Of a stretch of 64,000 bases of DNA, positions 28,766 to 40,293 are shown piece by piece. This DNA is from Pseudenterobacter timonensis (GTDB lineage: Bacteria; Pseudomonadota; Gammaproteobacteria; Enterobacterales; Enterobacteriaceae). The translations under genes and the position numbers were made by a program. The stretch is from positions 124,001-188,000 of the forward strand of contig NZ_FCOP01000011.1 of assembly GCF_900021175.1 (NCBI RefSeq), written 5' to 3'. The notes under the pieces are model-generated. The model searched no databases and was not told where the DNA came from. It saw only the letters and a program-made list of their open reading frames with translations. The first letter of the stretch is position 1. Each line of letters starts with the position of its first letter.

Positions 28766-29064
28766 GAGAGATAATCGTTATCGCCATGGACTACCGGCAA
28801 AGCCAGCAGTTCCGGTGTCTGGTAAGGATGATGAGTTTTGAGGCAATCGAAAAGCGCCTGCTGATGCGCAACGTCTGTTTTCAGCAGCATCTGCACTTCA
28901 TACTCCTGCTCCAGACGGCCCTCCCAGTAGTAGAGCGAGGTGGCGCCCGGCAAAAGGGTCACGCAGGCGGCAAGCTGTTCCGCCAGCACTTTGGCGGCAA
29001 GATCCTGGGCAGTGGCTTCATCGGGGGCGGTGCAAAGTACAACAACAGCATCAGGCGTGTTCAC
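28741..29064 (-). CDS. cutA: Divalent-cation tolerance protein CutA
   Basis: 107 residues, slightly shorter than E. coli because its N-terminus lacks a few residues; starts with GTG at 29064 preceded by GAGGAGGT. Ferredoxin-like fold typical of CutA, with [19 protein letters not shown] and the C-terminal [10 protein letters not shown]. CutA is a homotrimer linked to copper and other metal tolerance. It leads the cutA-dsbD-yjdC run and overlaps dsbD. Confidence 0.95.
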   Translation of the reverse strand: MNTPDAVVVLCTAPDEATAQDLAAKVLAEQLAACVTLLPGATSLYYWEGRLEQEYEVQMLLKTDVAHQQALFDCLKTHHPYQTPELLALPVVHGDNDYLSWLNASLR

Positions 29065-29177
29065 AGGTCGACCTCCTCATCGCGAAAGGTTTCACTATAC
29101 CACGCCGCAACGGGGGCCATTAATGAAACGGGCCGCTAAGCGGCCCGATTTTAACTAATTTTACAACGCGTGATCGT

Positions 29178-30479
29178 TTACAGCAGCACGCCGCCGATGA
29201 TAAAGCCCAGCACCACGCAGAGGGTAATGGCAATCACCCCGGGGATCAGAAACGCGTGGTTAAAGACATATTTGCCGATACGGGTCGATCCGGTGTCGTC
29301 CATCTCCACTGCCGCCAGTAGCGTCGGGTAGGTCGGCAGAACAAACAGGGCGGAGACGGCGGCGAAGGAGGCTACCGCCGTCAGCGGGCTGACGCCGAGC
29401 ATCAGCGCGGCCGGCATTAGCGCTTTGGTGGTCGCCGCCTGGGAGTAAAGCAGGGTCGAGGCGAAGAACAGGACCACCGCCAGCAGCCACGGATAGTTAT
29501 GCAGCAGCTCGCCCGCGACGGTCTGAATATCGCCGATGTGCGCTTTGACGAAGGTATCACCCAGCCACGCCACGCCCAGCACGCAGACGCAGGCGCTCAT
29601 GCCTGACTTAAAGGTGCTGGCATTCAGCACTTCGCTGGTATCGATCTTACAGGTGATGCTGATTAAGGTGGCGATGGTCAGCATAAAGACAACAATCGCT
29701 TCGTTACGCGGCAGCACCGGGTTCTGAATCAGGCCTACCGTATCGCTGATGGCGGTGGCGTAAAACATCACCGCCACGATACCGATCAGGAACAGCACGA
29801 CGGAACGTTTAGCGTGCGGTTTCAGTTCAAATACCTGATTGCCGCGCAGCTTCACTTCGCCTTTTGCCAGACGCTCCTGGTAGACCGGATCGTCTTTCAG
29901 CTCGGCGCCAAGGAAGTTACAGATCACGGCGGTGATCATCACGCCAATCAGCGTGACCGGAATACAGACAGAGAGCAGCGTCAGGTAGCTCACGCCCATC
30001 GGCTCCAGAATACCGGCGAAAAAGACCACCGCGGCGGAAATCGGCGAGGCGGTAATGGCAATCTGCGAGGCGATAACGGCAATGGAGAGCGGGCGTGACG
30101 GACGAATGCCCTGCTCTTTTGCCACCTCGGTAATGACCGGCAGAGTGGAAAACGCGGTATGGCCCGTGCCCGCCAGGATGGTCATAAACCAGGTCACCAG
30201 CGGTGCAAGGAAGGTAATGTATTTAGGATGACGGCGCAGCATACGTTCCGCCAGGCTTACCAGGTAATCCATCCCGCCCGCTACCTGCATGGCGGCAATC
30301 GCGGCGATAACCGCCATGATGATCTCAATAACGTCAAACGGGATCGCGCCGGGTTTGATCTGAAAAAGAAGGGTCAGAACAAGCACCCCGAGACCGCCAG
30401 CAAAGCCGATGCCGATCCCCCCGAGCCTTGCACCCAAATAGATCGCCAACAGGACGATGACGAGTTCTGCTCCAAACAT
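29178..30479 (-). CDS. dcuA: Anaerobic C4-dicarboxylate antiporter DcuA
   Basis: 433 residues, the E. coli length, with ten or more hydrophobic segments and the N-terminus MFGAELVIVLLAIYLGARLGG. DcuA exchanges aspartate, fumarate or malate for succinate. The polar central loop (DDPVYQERLAKGEVKLRGNQ) is typical. It lies downstream of aspA in the same direction, 116 bp apart with a terminator between, so part of its transcription is independent. AspA and FrdABCD farther along complete the aspartate-to-succinate route. Confidence 0.97.
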   Translation of the reverse strand: MFGAELVIVLLAIYLGARLGGIGIGFAGGLGVLVLTLLFQIKPGAIPFDVIEIIMAVIAAIAAMQVAGGMDYLVSLAERMLRRHPKYITFLAPLVTWFMTILAGTGHTAFSTLPVITEVAKEQGIRPSRPLSIAVIASQIAITASPISAAVVFFAGILEPMGVSYLTLLSVCIPVTLIGVMITAVICNFLGAELKDDPVYQERLAKGEVKLRGNQVFELKPHAKRSVVLFLIGIVAVMFYATAISDTVGLIQNPVLPRNEAIVVFMLTIATLISITCKIDTSEVLNASTFKSGMSACVCVLGVAWLGDTFVKAHIGDIQTVAGELLHNYPWLLAVVLFFASTLLYSQAATTKALMPAALMLGVSPLTAVASFAAVSALFVLPTYPTLLAAVEMDDTGSTRIGKYVFNHAFLIPGVIAITLCVVLGFIIGGVLL

Positions 30480-30545
30480 AATAGCCTGCCTTGCTCATTA
30501 ATAAATTGATATTGAATTGTTGTGTTTTCGTTATGCCCATAAAGA

Positions 30546-30576
30546 AAAAAGGCACGTCACAAGTGACGTGCCTTTC
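30546..30576 (-). terminator. Terminator between aspA and dcuA
   Basis: A perfect hairpin AAAGGCACGTCAC-AA-GTGACGTGCCTTT with an A run on its left flank, which is a U tail when read on the minus strand. It attenuates read-through from aspA into dcuA, as in E. coli. Confidence 0.85.
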
Positions 30577-30595
30577 AAAAATTTAACCTGTACGG

Positions 30596-32032
30596 TTACT
30601 GTTCGCTTTCATCCGTATATCGTTTCGCTTTATAGGCCGGGTGCATAAGATTTTGCGCCGAAAAGATATCGTCCAGTTCGGCTTCGGTCAACAGTCCTCG
30701 CTCCAGAACGACTTCGCGCACGCTTTTACCGGTTTCTGCGCAGATTTTACCCACGATGTCACCATTATGGTGGCCAATGAATGGGTTAAGGTAAGTCACA
30801 ATACCGATCGAGTTGTAAACGTACCCTTCGCAGACCGCTTTATTGGCGGTAATACCGTTAATGCATTTTTCCAGTAAATTGTAGCAGGCGTTGGTCAGGA
30901 TATGGATCGATTCAAACATCGCCTGGCCGATCACCGGCTCCATGACGTTCAGCTGCAGCTGACCCGCTTCGGAAGCCATGGTTACGGTAGAGTCGTTACC
31001 AATCACCTTAAAGCAGACCTGGTTAACCACTTCTGGCACTACCGGGTTCACTTTCGCTGGCATGATGGATGACCCCGCCTGCAGCTCTGGCAGGTTGATC
31101 TCGTTCAGGCCAGCGCGCGGGCCGGAGGAGAGCAGGCGCAGGTCGTTACAGATTTTGGACAATTTGACCGCCAGACGCTTCAGCGCGCTGTGTACCATAA
31201 CGTAGGCGCCGCAGTCGGAGGTCGCTTCGATCAGATCTTCCGCCGGGACCACCGGCAGGTTGGAGACCTCCGCCAGCTTCTGCACCGCCAGCTGCTGATA
31301 GCCATCCGGGGTGTTCAGACGGGTACCGATCGCGGTTGCGCCGAGGTTTACCTCCAGCAGCAGCTCAGAGGTGCGCAGAAGGTTTTTCGTCTCTTCATTA
31401 AGCAGCACGTTAAACGCGTGGAACTCCTGGCCCAGCGTCATCGGCACCGCATCCTGCAGCTGGGTGCGCCCCATCTTCAGAATATCCTGGAACTCCACCG
31501 CTTTACGCTGGAAGCCGTCGCCCAGCTGGTTGATGGCATCCACCAGTTTCACGATAGAGGCGTAAACCGCGATGCGAAAACCGGTCGGGTAGGCGTCGTT
31601 GGTGGACTGGCACTTGTTTACGTGATCGTTCGGATTGAGGTACTGGTATTCCCCTTTCTGGTGGCCCATCAGCTCCAGGCCGATGTTTGCCAGTACTTCA
31701 TTGGTATTCATATTGACGGAGGTACCCGCGCCACCCTGGTAGACGTCGACCGGGAACTGATCCATGCACTTGCCGTTGTTCAGCACTTCATCGCAGGCGG
31801 CGATAATCGCGTTAGCGGCGCTTTTGGGAATGGTTTGCAGCTCTTTATTAGCCAGCGCCGCCGCTTTCTTCACCATCACCATGCCACGGACAAACTCAGG
31901 GATGTCGCTGATTTTGCTGTTGCTGATGTAGAAGTTTTCAATCGCTCTCAGAGTGTGAATACCGTAGTAGGCATCCGCTGGAACTTCCCTGGTACCCAAC
32001 AAATCTTCTTCGATACGAATGTTGTTTAGCAT
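30596..32032 (-). CDS. aspA: Aspartate ammonia-lyase
   Basis: 478 residues, the E. coli length, from the ATG at 32032 ([18 protein letters not shown]); a frame extension to 32074 adds 14 residues without homology. Deaminates L-aspartate to fumarate and ammonia. The fumarase/aspartase signature [11 protein letters not shown] is intact, as are TSxN-type substrate contacts ([24 protein letters not shown]). The C-terminus KRYTDESEQ matches. Supplies fumarate to DcuA and fumarate reductase. A CRP-like site lies upstream at 32218-32233. Confidence 0.98.
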   Translation of the reverse strand: MLNNIRIEEDLLGTREVPADAYYGIHTLRAIENFYISNSKISDIPEFVRGMVMVKKAAALANKELQTIPKSAANAIIAACDEVLNNGKCMDQFPVDVYQGGAGTSVNMNTNEVLANIGLELMGHQKGEYQYLNPNDHVNKCQSTNDAYPTGFRIAVYASIVKLVDAINQLGDGFQRKAVEFQDILKMGRTQLQDAVPMTLGQEFHAFNVLLNEETKNLLRTSELLLEVNLGATAIGTRLNTPDGYQQLAVQKLAEVSNLPVVPAEDLIEATSDCGAYVMVHSALKRLAVKLSKICNDLRLLSSGPRAGLNEINLPELQAGSSIMPAKVNPVVPEVVNQVCFKVIGNDSTVTMASEAGQLQLNVMEPVIGQAMFESIHILTNACYNLLEKCINGITANKAVCEGYVYNSIGIVTYLNPFIGHHNGDIVGKICAETGKSVREVVLERGLLTEAELDDIFSAQNLMHPAYKAKRYTDESEQ

Positions 32033-32217
32033 GTGAACCTTCTTTTCAAGCTGCAGATGGATTGTACTTAACACACAGTGGATATGTGGTTTTGAATATG
32101 AGTGACCGAAGATTATTCCCTCATTCGGTCAGATGAACGCGATCATATGCTGATGATAGCGAATTGCCGTAATCTGGATCACTTATTATTGTCCTTGTTA
32201 CATGATAATTACTAATC

Positions 32218-32233
32218 TGTGAAATGAATCACC
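32218..32233. promoter_or_regulatory. Candidate CRP site in the aspA-fxsA gap
   Basis: TGTGA-AATGAA-TCACC matches CRP consensus in 9 of 10 half-site positions, about 185 bp upstream of aspA and 135 bp upstream of fxsA. aspA is CRP-dependent in E. coli. The 335-bp gap also contains an inverted repeat GACCGAA/TTCGGTC at about 32103-32130 of unknown role, and no gene. Confidence 0.6.
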
Positions 32234-32367
32234 GCTTTAAAATTTCCAGAAAAAATATCCGTGCAAACCGATTGAATTTTAGCTAACCGCGCCCCATCTC
32301 TTACGGACGCAACCTGCAAAATCATTCAGACAGGCGCGCCAACGCGTCTGCCACACAGGAGAAGCCA

Positions 32368-32832
32368 GTGCGCTGGATACCGTTTATTGCCATTTTTCTC
32401 TATGTCTACATTGAGATTTCGATTTTTATCCAGGTCGCCCACGTGCTGGGCGTCCTGCTGACCCTGATCCTCGTTATCTTTACCTCGGTTATCGGCATGT
32501 CGCTGGTGCGCAATCAGGGTTTCAAAAATTTCCTGTTAATGCAGCAGAAGATGGCCGCAGGCGAAAGCCCGGCGGCGGAGATGATCAAAAGCGTGTCGTT
32601 GATTATCGCCGGCCTGCTGCTGATCCTGCCGGGGTTCTTTACCGATTTCCTCGGTCTGCTGCTGCTTCTGCCGCCGGTGCAGAAGCATCTGACCCTGAAG
32701 CTGCTGCCGCACCTGCGTTTTAGTCGTATGCCGGGCGGCGGTTTCAGCACCGGACCGGGAGATACGTTTGAAGGGGAGTATCAGCGTAAGGATGAACATC
32801 GCGATCGTCTGGATCATAAAGACGACCGTTGA
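32368..32832 (+). CDS. fxsA: FxsA membrane protein
   Basis: 154 residues, starting with GTG at 32368 after ACAGGAGAAGCCA. Two hydrophobic segments near the N-terminus and two in the middle (LIIAGLLLILPGFFTDFLG) followed by a polar tail (EGEYQRKDEHRDRLDHKDDR). In E. coli, overproduction of FxsA (suppressor of F exclusion of T7) blocks exclusion of phage T7 in F-plasmid cells by sequestering PifA. Position between aspA and yjeH is conserved. Confidence 0.95.
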   Translation: MRWIPFIAIFLYVYIEISIFIQVAHVLGVLLTLILVIFTSVIGMSLVRNQGFKNFLLMQQKMAAGESPAAEMIKSVSLIIAGLLLILPGFFTDFLGLLLLLPPVQKHLTLKLLPHLRFSRMPGGGFSTGPGDTFEGEYQRKDEHRDRLDHKDDR

Positions 32833-32838
32833 TTTTTT

Positions 32839-32867
32839 GCCGGATGGCGCTGCGCTTATCCGGCCTA
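32839..32867. repeat. REP element
   Basis: GCCGGATGGCGCTGCGCTTATCCGGC-type palindrome followed by CTAC, the standard enterobacterial REP form, just after the fxsA stop. Confidence 0.85.
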
Positions 32868-32877
32868 CAGGAGCCGT

Positions 32878-32912
32878 AAGCCCGGTCAGCGACAGCGCTA
32901 CCGGGCTTTTTT
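32878..32912. terminator. Terminator between convergent fxsA and yjeH
   Basis: AAGCCCGGT ... ACCGGGCTT stem with a T run to 32912 on the plus strand. It immediately adjoins the yjeH stop codon. Confidence 0.85.
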
Positions 32913-34149
32913 ACGCCAGCCTGCGTTTAGGTAAAAACAGCCACAGCCCCGCCAGCATCACAATGGCATAGAGACTCTTCCATCCCATCATCGCCAGCAG
33001 TAGCAGGCATAGCGCACAGCCGACAATCGCCAGCGTTTTATACCGCCCTTTCAACAGTCGACAGCCCGCCAGCATGCAGAGCAGGTAAATCATGATGAAA
33101 ATACCGTTGGCGTAGACAATCAGCGCATCAAGGTTGATATCCAGCCAGTAGATAGCCAGCGAACTCACCACGCAGCAGCCCAGCACCGTATTAAGGGCGT
33201 TGAGCGGCAGCTGGCGCGCGGAAAGGCGCGCCAGGCGGCTCTCAGGTTTACCAAGCGCCTGGCTCCAGACCAGCCGGGCGAAGCTCTGAATGTAGATATT
33301 CAGGCTGGCGAAGCAGGCAAGGTAGCCAATCACGCAGGCGATCCACAGCGCTTTAACGCCAAACAGTTGCACCACAACCCCCGGCAGCGAGGCCGCCGCC
33401 GCGCGGTCTTCCCCGTAGGCGTTGAAATGGAGGATCAGCACGGTACAGGCCCAGTAAACGCCACCTGCCAGCAGCAAGCCGATCATCAGCGCGCGAGGGA
33501 AGTCCCGCTCCGGGTGTTTAAACTCGGAGGCGAGATGGGCAAAGGCTTCCAGCCCGACGAAGCACCAGAACATCACCGACAGGGCGGCGAAAAGTTGAGA
33601 ATGGTTAACGTTCGGGAGAGCCGGGAAGGGGATCTCTGCCAGGGTGATATCGCCCGCCCACCAGATGGCGACGATAAGCCCGACAATCAGCAGCGCCACC
33701 AGGGTTTGCAGGTTAGCGCTGGAGCTGGCCCCGCGCGAGCCTACCCACCAGATGATGGCGAGGGTGCCCAACTCTGCAAACAGCAACTGCGTGTCGTGCC
33801 AGCCAAACAGCGCCTGGCCAAAGCCCGTGGCGATATGCAGCGCCGCCGGTAGCCCCACCGGGATCACCGATAAAAAAAGCCAGCCGGTAACGCGCGCCAG
33901 GCGCGGACCAAACGCCATCCCGACAAAATGCGCCACGCCGCCCGCGCTGGGGAAGTGTCGTCCGAGCACCGCAAAGACAATCGCCACCGGAAACACCAGC
34001 ACAATCAGCGCCGGCCATGCCCACAAACTATTATTGCCCGCCACCAGCGCTGCCAGCGCCGGGACCGCAAACACACCTGTCCCTAACAATGAGGTTGAAA
34101 GCAGACCAACACCCTGCGCCAGCCCCAGTTCCTGCCTGAGTCCACTCAT
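32911..34149 (-). CDS. yjeH: L-methionine/branched-chain amino acid exporter YjeH
   Basis: 412 residues, APC superfamily, with about twelve hydrophobic segments. The N-terminus MSGLRQELGLAQGVGLLSTS and the first helix GTGVFAVPALAALVAG show the unwound TM1 motif of APC carriers. E. coli YjeH exports methionine, leucine, isoleucine and valine. Convergent with fxsA and divergent from groES. C-terminal KRRLA is short as usual. Confidence 0.93.
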   Translation of the reverse strand: MSGLRQELGLAQGVGLLSTSLLGTGVFAVPALAALVAGNNSLWAWPALIVLVFPVAIVFAVLGRHFPSAGGVAHFVGMAFGPRLARVTGWLFLSVIPVGLPAALHIATGFGQALFGWHDTQLLFAELGTLAIIWWVGSRGASSSANLQTLVALLIVGLIVAIWWAGDITLAEIPFPALPNVNHSQLFAALSVMFWCFVGLEAFAHLASEFKHPERDFPRALMIGLLLAGGVYWACTVLILHFNAYGEDRAAAASLPGVVVQLFGVKALWIACVIGYLACFASLNIYIQSFARLVWSQALGKPESRLARLSARQLPLNALNTVLGCCVVSSLAIYWLDINLDALIVYANGIFIMIYLLCMLAGCRLLKGRYKTLAIVGCALCLLLLAMMGWKSLYAIVMLAGLWLFLPKRRLA

Positions 34150-34213
34150 TTACTTCGTCCTGCCGCCATCAAAAGAAGGCGATGGTAACACTTTCGCAAA
34201 TTTTTTTTCGATC

Positions 34214-34620
<407 letters not shown>

Positions 34621-34651
34621 TCCGCGAACGACACTGAACATACGAATTTAA

Positions 34652-36310
<1,659 letters not shown>

Positions 36311-36341
36311 TCATGACGTTCTGCACCGCGCAGAAATAGAG

Positions 36342-36372
36342 AACCCCGGGCAGCGATGCCCGGGGTTTTTTT
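36342..36372 (+). terminator. Terminator of groESL
   Basis: AACCCCGGGCA-GCGA-TGCCCGGGGTT stem followed by seven T residues. It overlaps the 3' end of the convergent yjiG. Confidence 0.92.
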
Positions 36373-36832
36373 ATATCAGGATCTGCATCACCCACATGGC
36401 GAGCAGGGCGTTAATCACGCAAACGGTGATAATGTGCGGATAGTATTTAGGGTTCACCCCCGCCGTGCCCAGACAGCGTCCGGTATTCTGCACCGGATTA
36501 CCCATCAGATAGATAGCCGGCAGCAGAACGGTGGCATCGTGACCGTTTAACACTCCCGTCGCGACCAGGCTGGCGCAGACCCCTACGCCGCCGCCCATGC
36601 TCATCACCGAAGCCAGGAGCACCGTTGCCGCCTCGCCGGGCAAGCCCCACAGCGCCATAACCGGTTCGCAGAGCCTGCCGACAATATCAAGTAGCCCGGT
36701 CACCTTCAGCGCCTGGATGATGACAAAGGCCATTACTACGTTCGGCAGCAGGCTGGTGGTGGCGATGGTGAAGCCGCGTCGGGCGCCGTCAATAAAGAGA
36801 TCCATCAGGTTCTTACGCGCTGTGGTTGTCAT
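36371..36832 (-). CDS. yjiG: Inner-membrane protein YjiG (SpmB/gate-domain family)
   Basis: 153 residues from the ATG at 36832 (MTTTARKNLMDLFIDGARRG), identical in length to E. coli YjiG. Hydrophobic, with the nucleoside-recognition 'gate' pattern: TTSLLPNVVMAFVIIQALK, GLPGEAATVLLASVMSMGGG, GNPVQNTGRCLG. Function unknown; the pair with YjiH resembles SpmA/SpmB. In E. coli yjiG-yjiH sit next to iadA (isoaspartyl dipeptidase) far from groEL; here iadA is not visible. Overlaps yjiH by 20 bp. Confidence 0.9.
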   Translation of the reverse strand: MTTTARKNLMDLFIDGARRGFTIATTSLLPNVVMAFVIIQALKVTGLLDIVGRLCEPVMALWGLPGEAATVLLASVMSMGGGVGVCASLVATGVLNGHDATVLLPAIYLMGNPVQNTGRCLGTAGVNPKYYPHIITVCVINALLAMWVMQILI

Positions 36833-37490
36833 GAGGCACCTCCCGGAGCGAACGGTTTTCCATCTGCGCGATCCATAACCGTAAAAAATTGGCGCCGACA
36901 AATTTAAAGACCAGGATCACCGCCAGCGGCGTGATGACCGGCACCGTGATACTGGTGAAGAGCGCCGCGCCGGAGGAGAAATAGTTGGTGATAATGGCGC
37001 TGCCGCTGGTCTGGAAGGTGGCGAAAATCGCCCGTTCCCGATCGGTGATCGTCCCTTCATCTGCAAGCTCTTTGGTCATGCCTGCGGCGGCGTCGGTATT
37101 TTGCAGGTTAGCGATCAGCGCCAGCGAACAGATACCCGGCACGCCGAGCAGCGGCCTGAGGATCGGTGTCATCAGATTTTGCGCCGCCCGCAGCCCGCCC
37201 AGCCCTTCGGTGACTGAAATAATACCGAGTGACAAAATGACCGATGGCGCCAGCTCAAGGGCGAATAAGAAACCATCCTTCGCGCCGGTGCCGTTGATGC
37301 CGCGAAAGGTGACTGCCGGGGCGCCGTCGCTGCCCGTCTGGCCAAAGGTGCCGTTCAGCACGGTGAAGTCAAATACCCGCCACCATCCGTCGGCGCTGGC
37401 AAAAAAACCGGAAAAGAAAATGATGGTTAAAAAGAACGCGAGATATCCGACCCACGTGACTTTCCCCTCGTCCGGGGATGTTTTGCTCAT
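36813..37490 (-). CDS. yjiH: Inner-membrane protein YjiH (SpmA/gate-domain family)
   Basis: 225 residues. Hydrophobic; contains LALIANLQNTDAAAGMTKEL and FQTSGSAIITNYFSSGAALF, conserved in YjiH. N-terminus MSKTSPDEGKVTWVGYLAFF. Transcribed before yjiG, which it overlaps, so the two probably form one complex. Transport substrate not known. The 252-bp gap to yjeI must contain both divergent promoters. Confidence 0.9.
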   Translation of the reverse strand: MSKTSPDEGKVTWVGYLAFFLTIIFFSGFFASADGWWRVFDFTVLNGTFGQTGSDGAPAVTFRGINGTGAKDGFLFALELAPSVILSLGIISVTEGLGGLRAAQNLMTPILRPLLGVPGICSLALIANLQNTDAAAGMTKELADEGTITDRERAIFATFQTSGSAIITNYFSSGAALFTSITVPVITPLAVILVFKFVGANFLRLWIAQMENRSLREVPHDNHSA

Positions 37491-37742
37491 GCTTCCTCCT
37501 GTTTAAAGTGTCCCTGTTTCCGTCAGCGCAAAAAACAGGCTGACGGAAAGCCACTAAAAACGAAAAAGCACAAAAAGACGATATCAGCGGTATGATTATC
37601 AGAATCCATTTAGGGGAGAGAAGAGATCTTTCGTGCTTGATACTTCGCAGAAACGCGCCGGGATTTTTCTTTTGCTCCTCTTTTTAGTATAAGGTTTACA
37701 CACGGGCAACGGGTGTCCAGCTTATTGAAAACGAGGAATAAC

Positions 37743-38096
37743 ATGCGCGTAAAAGTCAGTGCAGGGATCGTAGCGGCAGCGTTGCTGCTGGCGGGGTGCA
37801 GCTCCAGTAATGAGCTGACCGCAGGTGGTCAGAGCGTTCGCTTTGTGGAAGATAAGCCGGGTAGCGAATGTCAGCTGTTAGGCACAGCCACCGGCAAGCA
37901 AAGCAACTGGCTCTCCGGCCAGCATGGCGAAGAGGGCGGCTCGATGCGCGGCGCAGCCAATGCTCTGCGCAACCAGGCGGCGGCGATGGGCGGCAACGTC
38001 ATTTACGGCGTCAGCAGCCCAACGCAGGGAATGCTGTCGAGCTTTGTCCCGACCGCCAGCGAAATGAACGGTCAGGTCTACAAGTGTCCGAACTGA
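37743..38096 (+). CDS. yjeI: Lipoprotein YjeI (DUF4156)
   Basis: 117 residues, the E. coli length, from the ATG at 37743 (MRVKVSAGIVAAALLLAGCSS). Lipobox LLAGC gives lipidation at Cys20 or nearby and Ser following suggests outer-membrane sorting. The mature part contains SECQLLGTATGKQSNWLSG and AANALRNQAAAMGGNVIYGV, typical of DUF4156. Function unknown. Upstream GAGGAATAAC gives the ribosome binding site. Confidence 0.93.
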   Translation: MRVKVSAGIVAAALLLAGCSSSNELTAGGQSVRFVEDKPGSECQLLGTATGKQSNWLSGQHGEEGGSMRGAANALRNQAAAMGGNVIYGVSSPTQGMLSSFVPTASEMNGQVYKCPN

Positions 38097-38140
38097 CCGG
38101 GGCGGCTTGCTCCCTCGCCCGATAAGCGAGGGAAGCGGAG

Positions 38141-38169
38141 GGCAGGAGCGCACAGGCCTCCTGCCTTTT
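38141..38169 (+). terminator. Terminator between yjeI and epmB
   Basis: GGCAGGAG ... CTCCTGCC stem followed by TTTTA, lying between convergent yjeI and epmB. A second hairpin CCCTCGC/GCGAGGG precedes it at about 38113-38133. Confidence 0.75.
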
Positions 38170-39196
38170 AGCGCTGGCGCAGCTGCAAATCGAGCGGTGT
38201 TTTGCTCGGCTCGCCGCCAATCTCGCGTGCCAGCTTTGGCACCATATAGCCTGACACCAGCGTCAGCAGTTCACGCATAATTTGCCTGGCCTCATCATCT
38301 TCGACCATAAAATGCGCCGCCCCCTGTACCCTGTCGAGCACATGCAGGTAATAAGGCATCACGCCTGCGTCAAACAGGGCATTACTCAGATCGGCAAGCG
38401 TGCGGGCATTATCATTCACGCCGCGCAGCAGCACGCTCTGGTTGAGCAAGGTTACGCCCGCCTGACGCAGACGCGCCATACCCGAGCGGAACGCCTCGTC
38501 AATCTCATTAGCGTGGTTAATGTGGTTTACCAGCAATATTTGCAGACGCGAGCGCGCAAAGTGCGACACCAGCGCGTCGGTAATCCGCGCCGGGATCACG
38601 ATCGGCAGACGGCTGTGAATGCGCAGACGCTTAATATGGGGGAGGGCTTCGAGCTGTCCGATCAGCCACTCCAGCTCGTGATCTTTCGCCATCAGCGGAT
38701 CGCCGCCGGAAAAGATGATCTCATCCAGCTCAGGGTGGGCGGCGATATAGTCCAGCGCGACCTGCCAGTTCCGCTTGTTGCCCTGGTTTTCGGCATAGGG
38801 AAAGTGTCGGCGGAAGCAATAACGGCAGTTTACCGCGCAGCCGCCTTTGACCAGCAGCAGCGCGCGGTTGAGGTATTTATGCAACAGACCCGGCACCACG
38901 CTGTTCTGTTCCTCCAGCGGATCGGTGCTAAACCCCGGCGCGGCAATAAACTCCTCTCTGGAGGTAAGGGTTTGTTTCAACAGCGGATCGTCGGGATTAC
39001 CTTTCTCCATTCGCGCGACAAAGGCGCGGGGAACGCGCAGGGCGAAGAGGCGCTTCGCCTCGCCGCCTGCGAGCAGCGTTTCGTTTTGATCCAGCTCTAA
39101 AAGCTGCAGTAATTCATCGGGACTGGTGATTACATCGGCAAGTTGCGCTAACCAATCTTCTCTGGATGGGGTATTTAGGGTTACAATATGCGCCAT
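38168..39196 (-). CDS. epmB: EF-P lysine 2,3-aminomutase EpmB
   Basis: 342 residues, the E. coli length. Radical-SAM enzyme that makes (R)-beta-lysine, which EpmA attaches to EF-P. The cluster-binding motif is [15 protein letters not shown], and [13 protein letters not shown] is conserved. The PLP lysine lies in [11 protein letters not shown] near the C-terminus. Divergent from efp with 40 bp between the starts, so substrate and modifying enzyme share a promoter region. Confidence 0.97.
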   Translation of the reverse strand: MAHIVTLNTPSREDWLAQLADVITSPDELLQLLELDQNETLLAGGEAKRLFALRVPRAFVARMEKGNPDDPLLKQTLTSREEFIAAPGFSTDPLEEQNSVVPGLLHKYLNRALLLVKGGCAVNCRYCFRRHFPYAENQGNKRNWQVALDYIAAHPELDEIIFSGGDPLMAKDHELEWLIGQLEALPHIKRLRIHSRLPIVIPARITDALVSHFARSRLQILLVNHINHANEIDEAFRSGMARLRQAGVTLLNQSVLLRGVNDNARTLADLSNALFDAGVMPYYLHVLDRVQGAAHFMVEDDEARQIMRELLTLVSGYMVPKLAREIGGEPSKTPLDLQLRQR

Positions 39197-39236
39197 TTTG
39201 TGGCTTAGCTACCAGTTAACAATTTCAGAGGGCCTT

Positions 39237-39803
39237 ATGGCAACGTACTATAGCAACGATTTTCGCTCTGGTCTTAAAATCATGTTGGACGGCGAACCGT
39301 ACTCCGTTGAATCCAGCGAATTCGTTAAACCAGGTAAAGGCCAGGCATTTGCGCGCGTTAAACTGCGTCGTCTGCTGACCGGCACCCGTATCGAAAAAAC
39401 CTTCAAATCTACCGACTCCGCGGAAGGCGCAGACGTTGTCGATATGAACCTGACTTACCTCTACAACGACGGTGAGTTCTGGCACTTCATGAACAACGAA
39501 ACCTTCGAACAGCTGTCAGCTGACGCTAAAGCGATTGGCGACAACGCGAAATGGCTGCTGGACCAGGCTGAGTGCATCGTGACCCTGTGGAACGGTCAGC
39601 CGATCTCCGTTACCCCGCCGAACTTCGTTGAGCTGGAAATCGTTGATACCGATCCGGGTCTGAAAGGCGACACCGCAGGTACTGGCGGCAAGCCGGCTAC
39701 CCTCTCCACTGGCGCAGTGGTTAAAGTGCCGCTGTTCGTTCAGATTGGCGAAGTGATCAAAGTGGATACCCGCTCCGGCGAATATGTATCCCGCGTGAAG
39801 TAA
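39237..39803 (+). CDS. efp: Translation elongation factor P
   Basis: 188 residues from the ATG at 39237 ([16 protein letters not shown]); the frame extends upstream into epmB without homology. Domain I has the modified Lys34 in [17 protein letters not shown]. Domains II and III carry OB folds, with the EF-P signature near the C-terminus ([17 protein letters not shown]). Relieves ribosome stalling at polyproline after beta-lysylation by EpmA and EpmB, both encoded in this window. Confidence 0.98.
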   Translation: MATYYSNDFRSGLKIMLDGEPYSVESSEFVKPGKGQAFARVKLRRLLTGTRIEKTFKSTDSAEGADVVDMNLTYLYNDGEFWHFMNNETFEQLSADAKAIGDNAKWLLDQAECIVTLWNGQPISVTPPNFVELEIVDTDPGLKGDTAGTGGKPATLSTGAVVKVPLFVQIGEVIKVDTRSGEYVSRVK

Positions 39804-39816
39804 TTCGCGTAACGCG

Positions 39817-39842
39817 TCAGGCGCAGCCTCTGCTGCGCCTGA
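39817..39842 (+). terminator. Hairpin after efp
   Basis: TCAGGCGCAG-CCTCTG-CTGCGCCTGA is a perfect 10-bp stem but has no T tract. It may be a processing or weak termination site before ecnA. Confidence 0.55.
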
Positions 39843-39859
39843 TCCCGCTGAGAAGAGTC

Positions 39860-39991
39860 ATGAAACGCAGCGTTAAGCTGCTTTTGTTAATGTTCGTCTG
39901 CGGCGCACTGCTGTCGGGTTGTAATACCGCGCGTGGCGCCGGCGAAGATATTCAGGATCTTGGCCATATTATTTCCCACGCTGCCAGCTGA
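39860..39991 (+). CDS. ecnA: Entericidin A (antidote lipoprotein)
   Basis: 43 residues: signal peptide MKRSVKLLLLMFVCGALLSG with lipobox LLSGC, then NTARGAGEDIQDLGHIISHA, the entericidin core. In E. coli the ecnA product counters the bacteriolytic ecnB lipoprotein. Too short for a usual ORF scan but unmistakable beside ecnB. AGAAGAG lies upstream as ribosome binding site. Confidence 0.93.
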   Translation: MKRSVKLLLLMFVCGALLSGCNTARGAGEDIQDLGHIISHAAS

Positions 39992-40097
39992 TCCCTCTAA
40001 TTTTCTTAAAATTGTTTCCTTTTCCTTCAAACGGCAAGATCTTGTCTATCCTTAAGTAGCTATACACAAATAACTTTGGCTATAAAAGGAAGATATT

Positions 40098-40244
40098 ATG
40101 GTTAAGAAAACAATTACTGCGATCCTTTCTGTACTGGTGCTTTCCTCCGTGCTGACCGCATGTAACACCACCCGTGGCGTGGGCGAAGATATCTCTGACG
40201 GCGGTAACGCTATCTCCGGTGCGGCAACTAAAGCTCAGAACTAA
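40098..40244 (+). CDS. ecnB: Entericidin B (bacteriolytic lipoprotein)
   Basis: 48 residues: [20 protein letters not shown] with lipobox LTAC, then [20 protein letters not shown]. Same length and nearly the same sequence as E. coli EcnB, a stationary-phase lipoprotein that promotes lysis. AAAGGAAG upstream. The 106-bp gap from ecnA allows its own promoter; sigma-S control is known in E. coli. Confidence 0.95.
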   Translation: MVKKTITAILSVLVLSSVLTACNTTRGVGEDISDGGNAISGAATKAQN

Positions 40245-40263
40245 GCCCGGTAGTAAAGTCAGG

Positions 40264-40293
40264 CGGTACGGGGCAAATCGTTGCGCCGTACCG
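40264..40293. terminator. Hairpin between ecnB and ecnR
   Basis: CGGTACGG ... CCGTACCG, 8-bp stem with a 14-nt loop, between convergent genes. No T tract, so a weak call. Confidence 0.45.
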
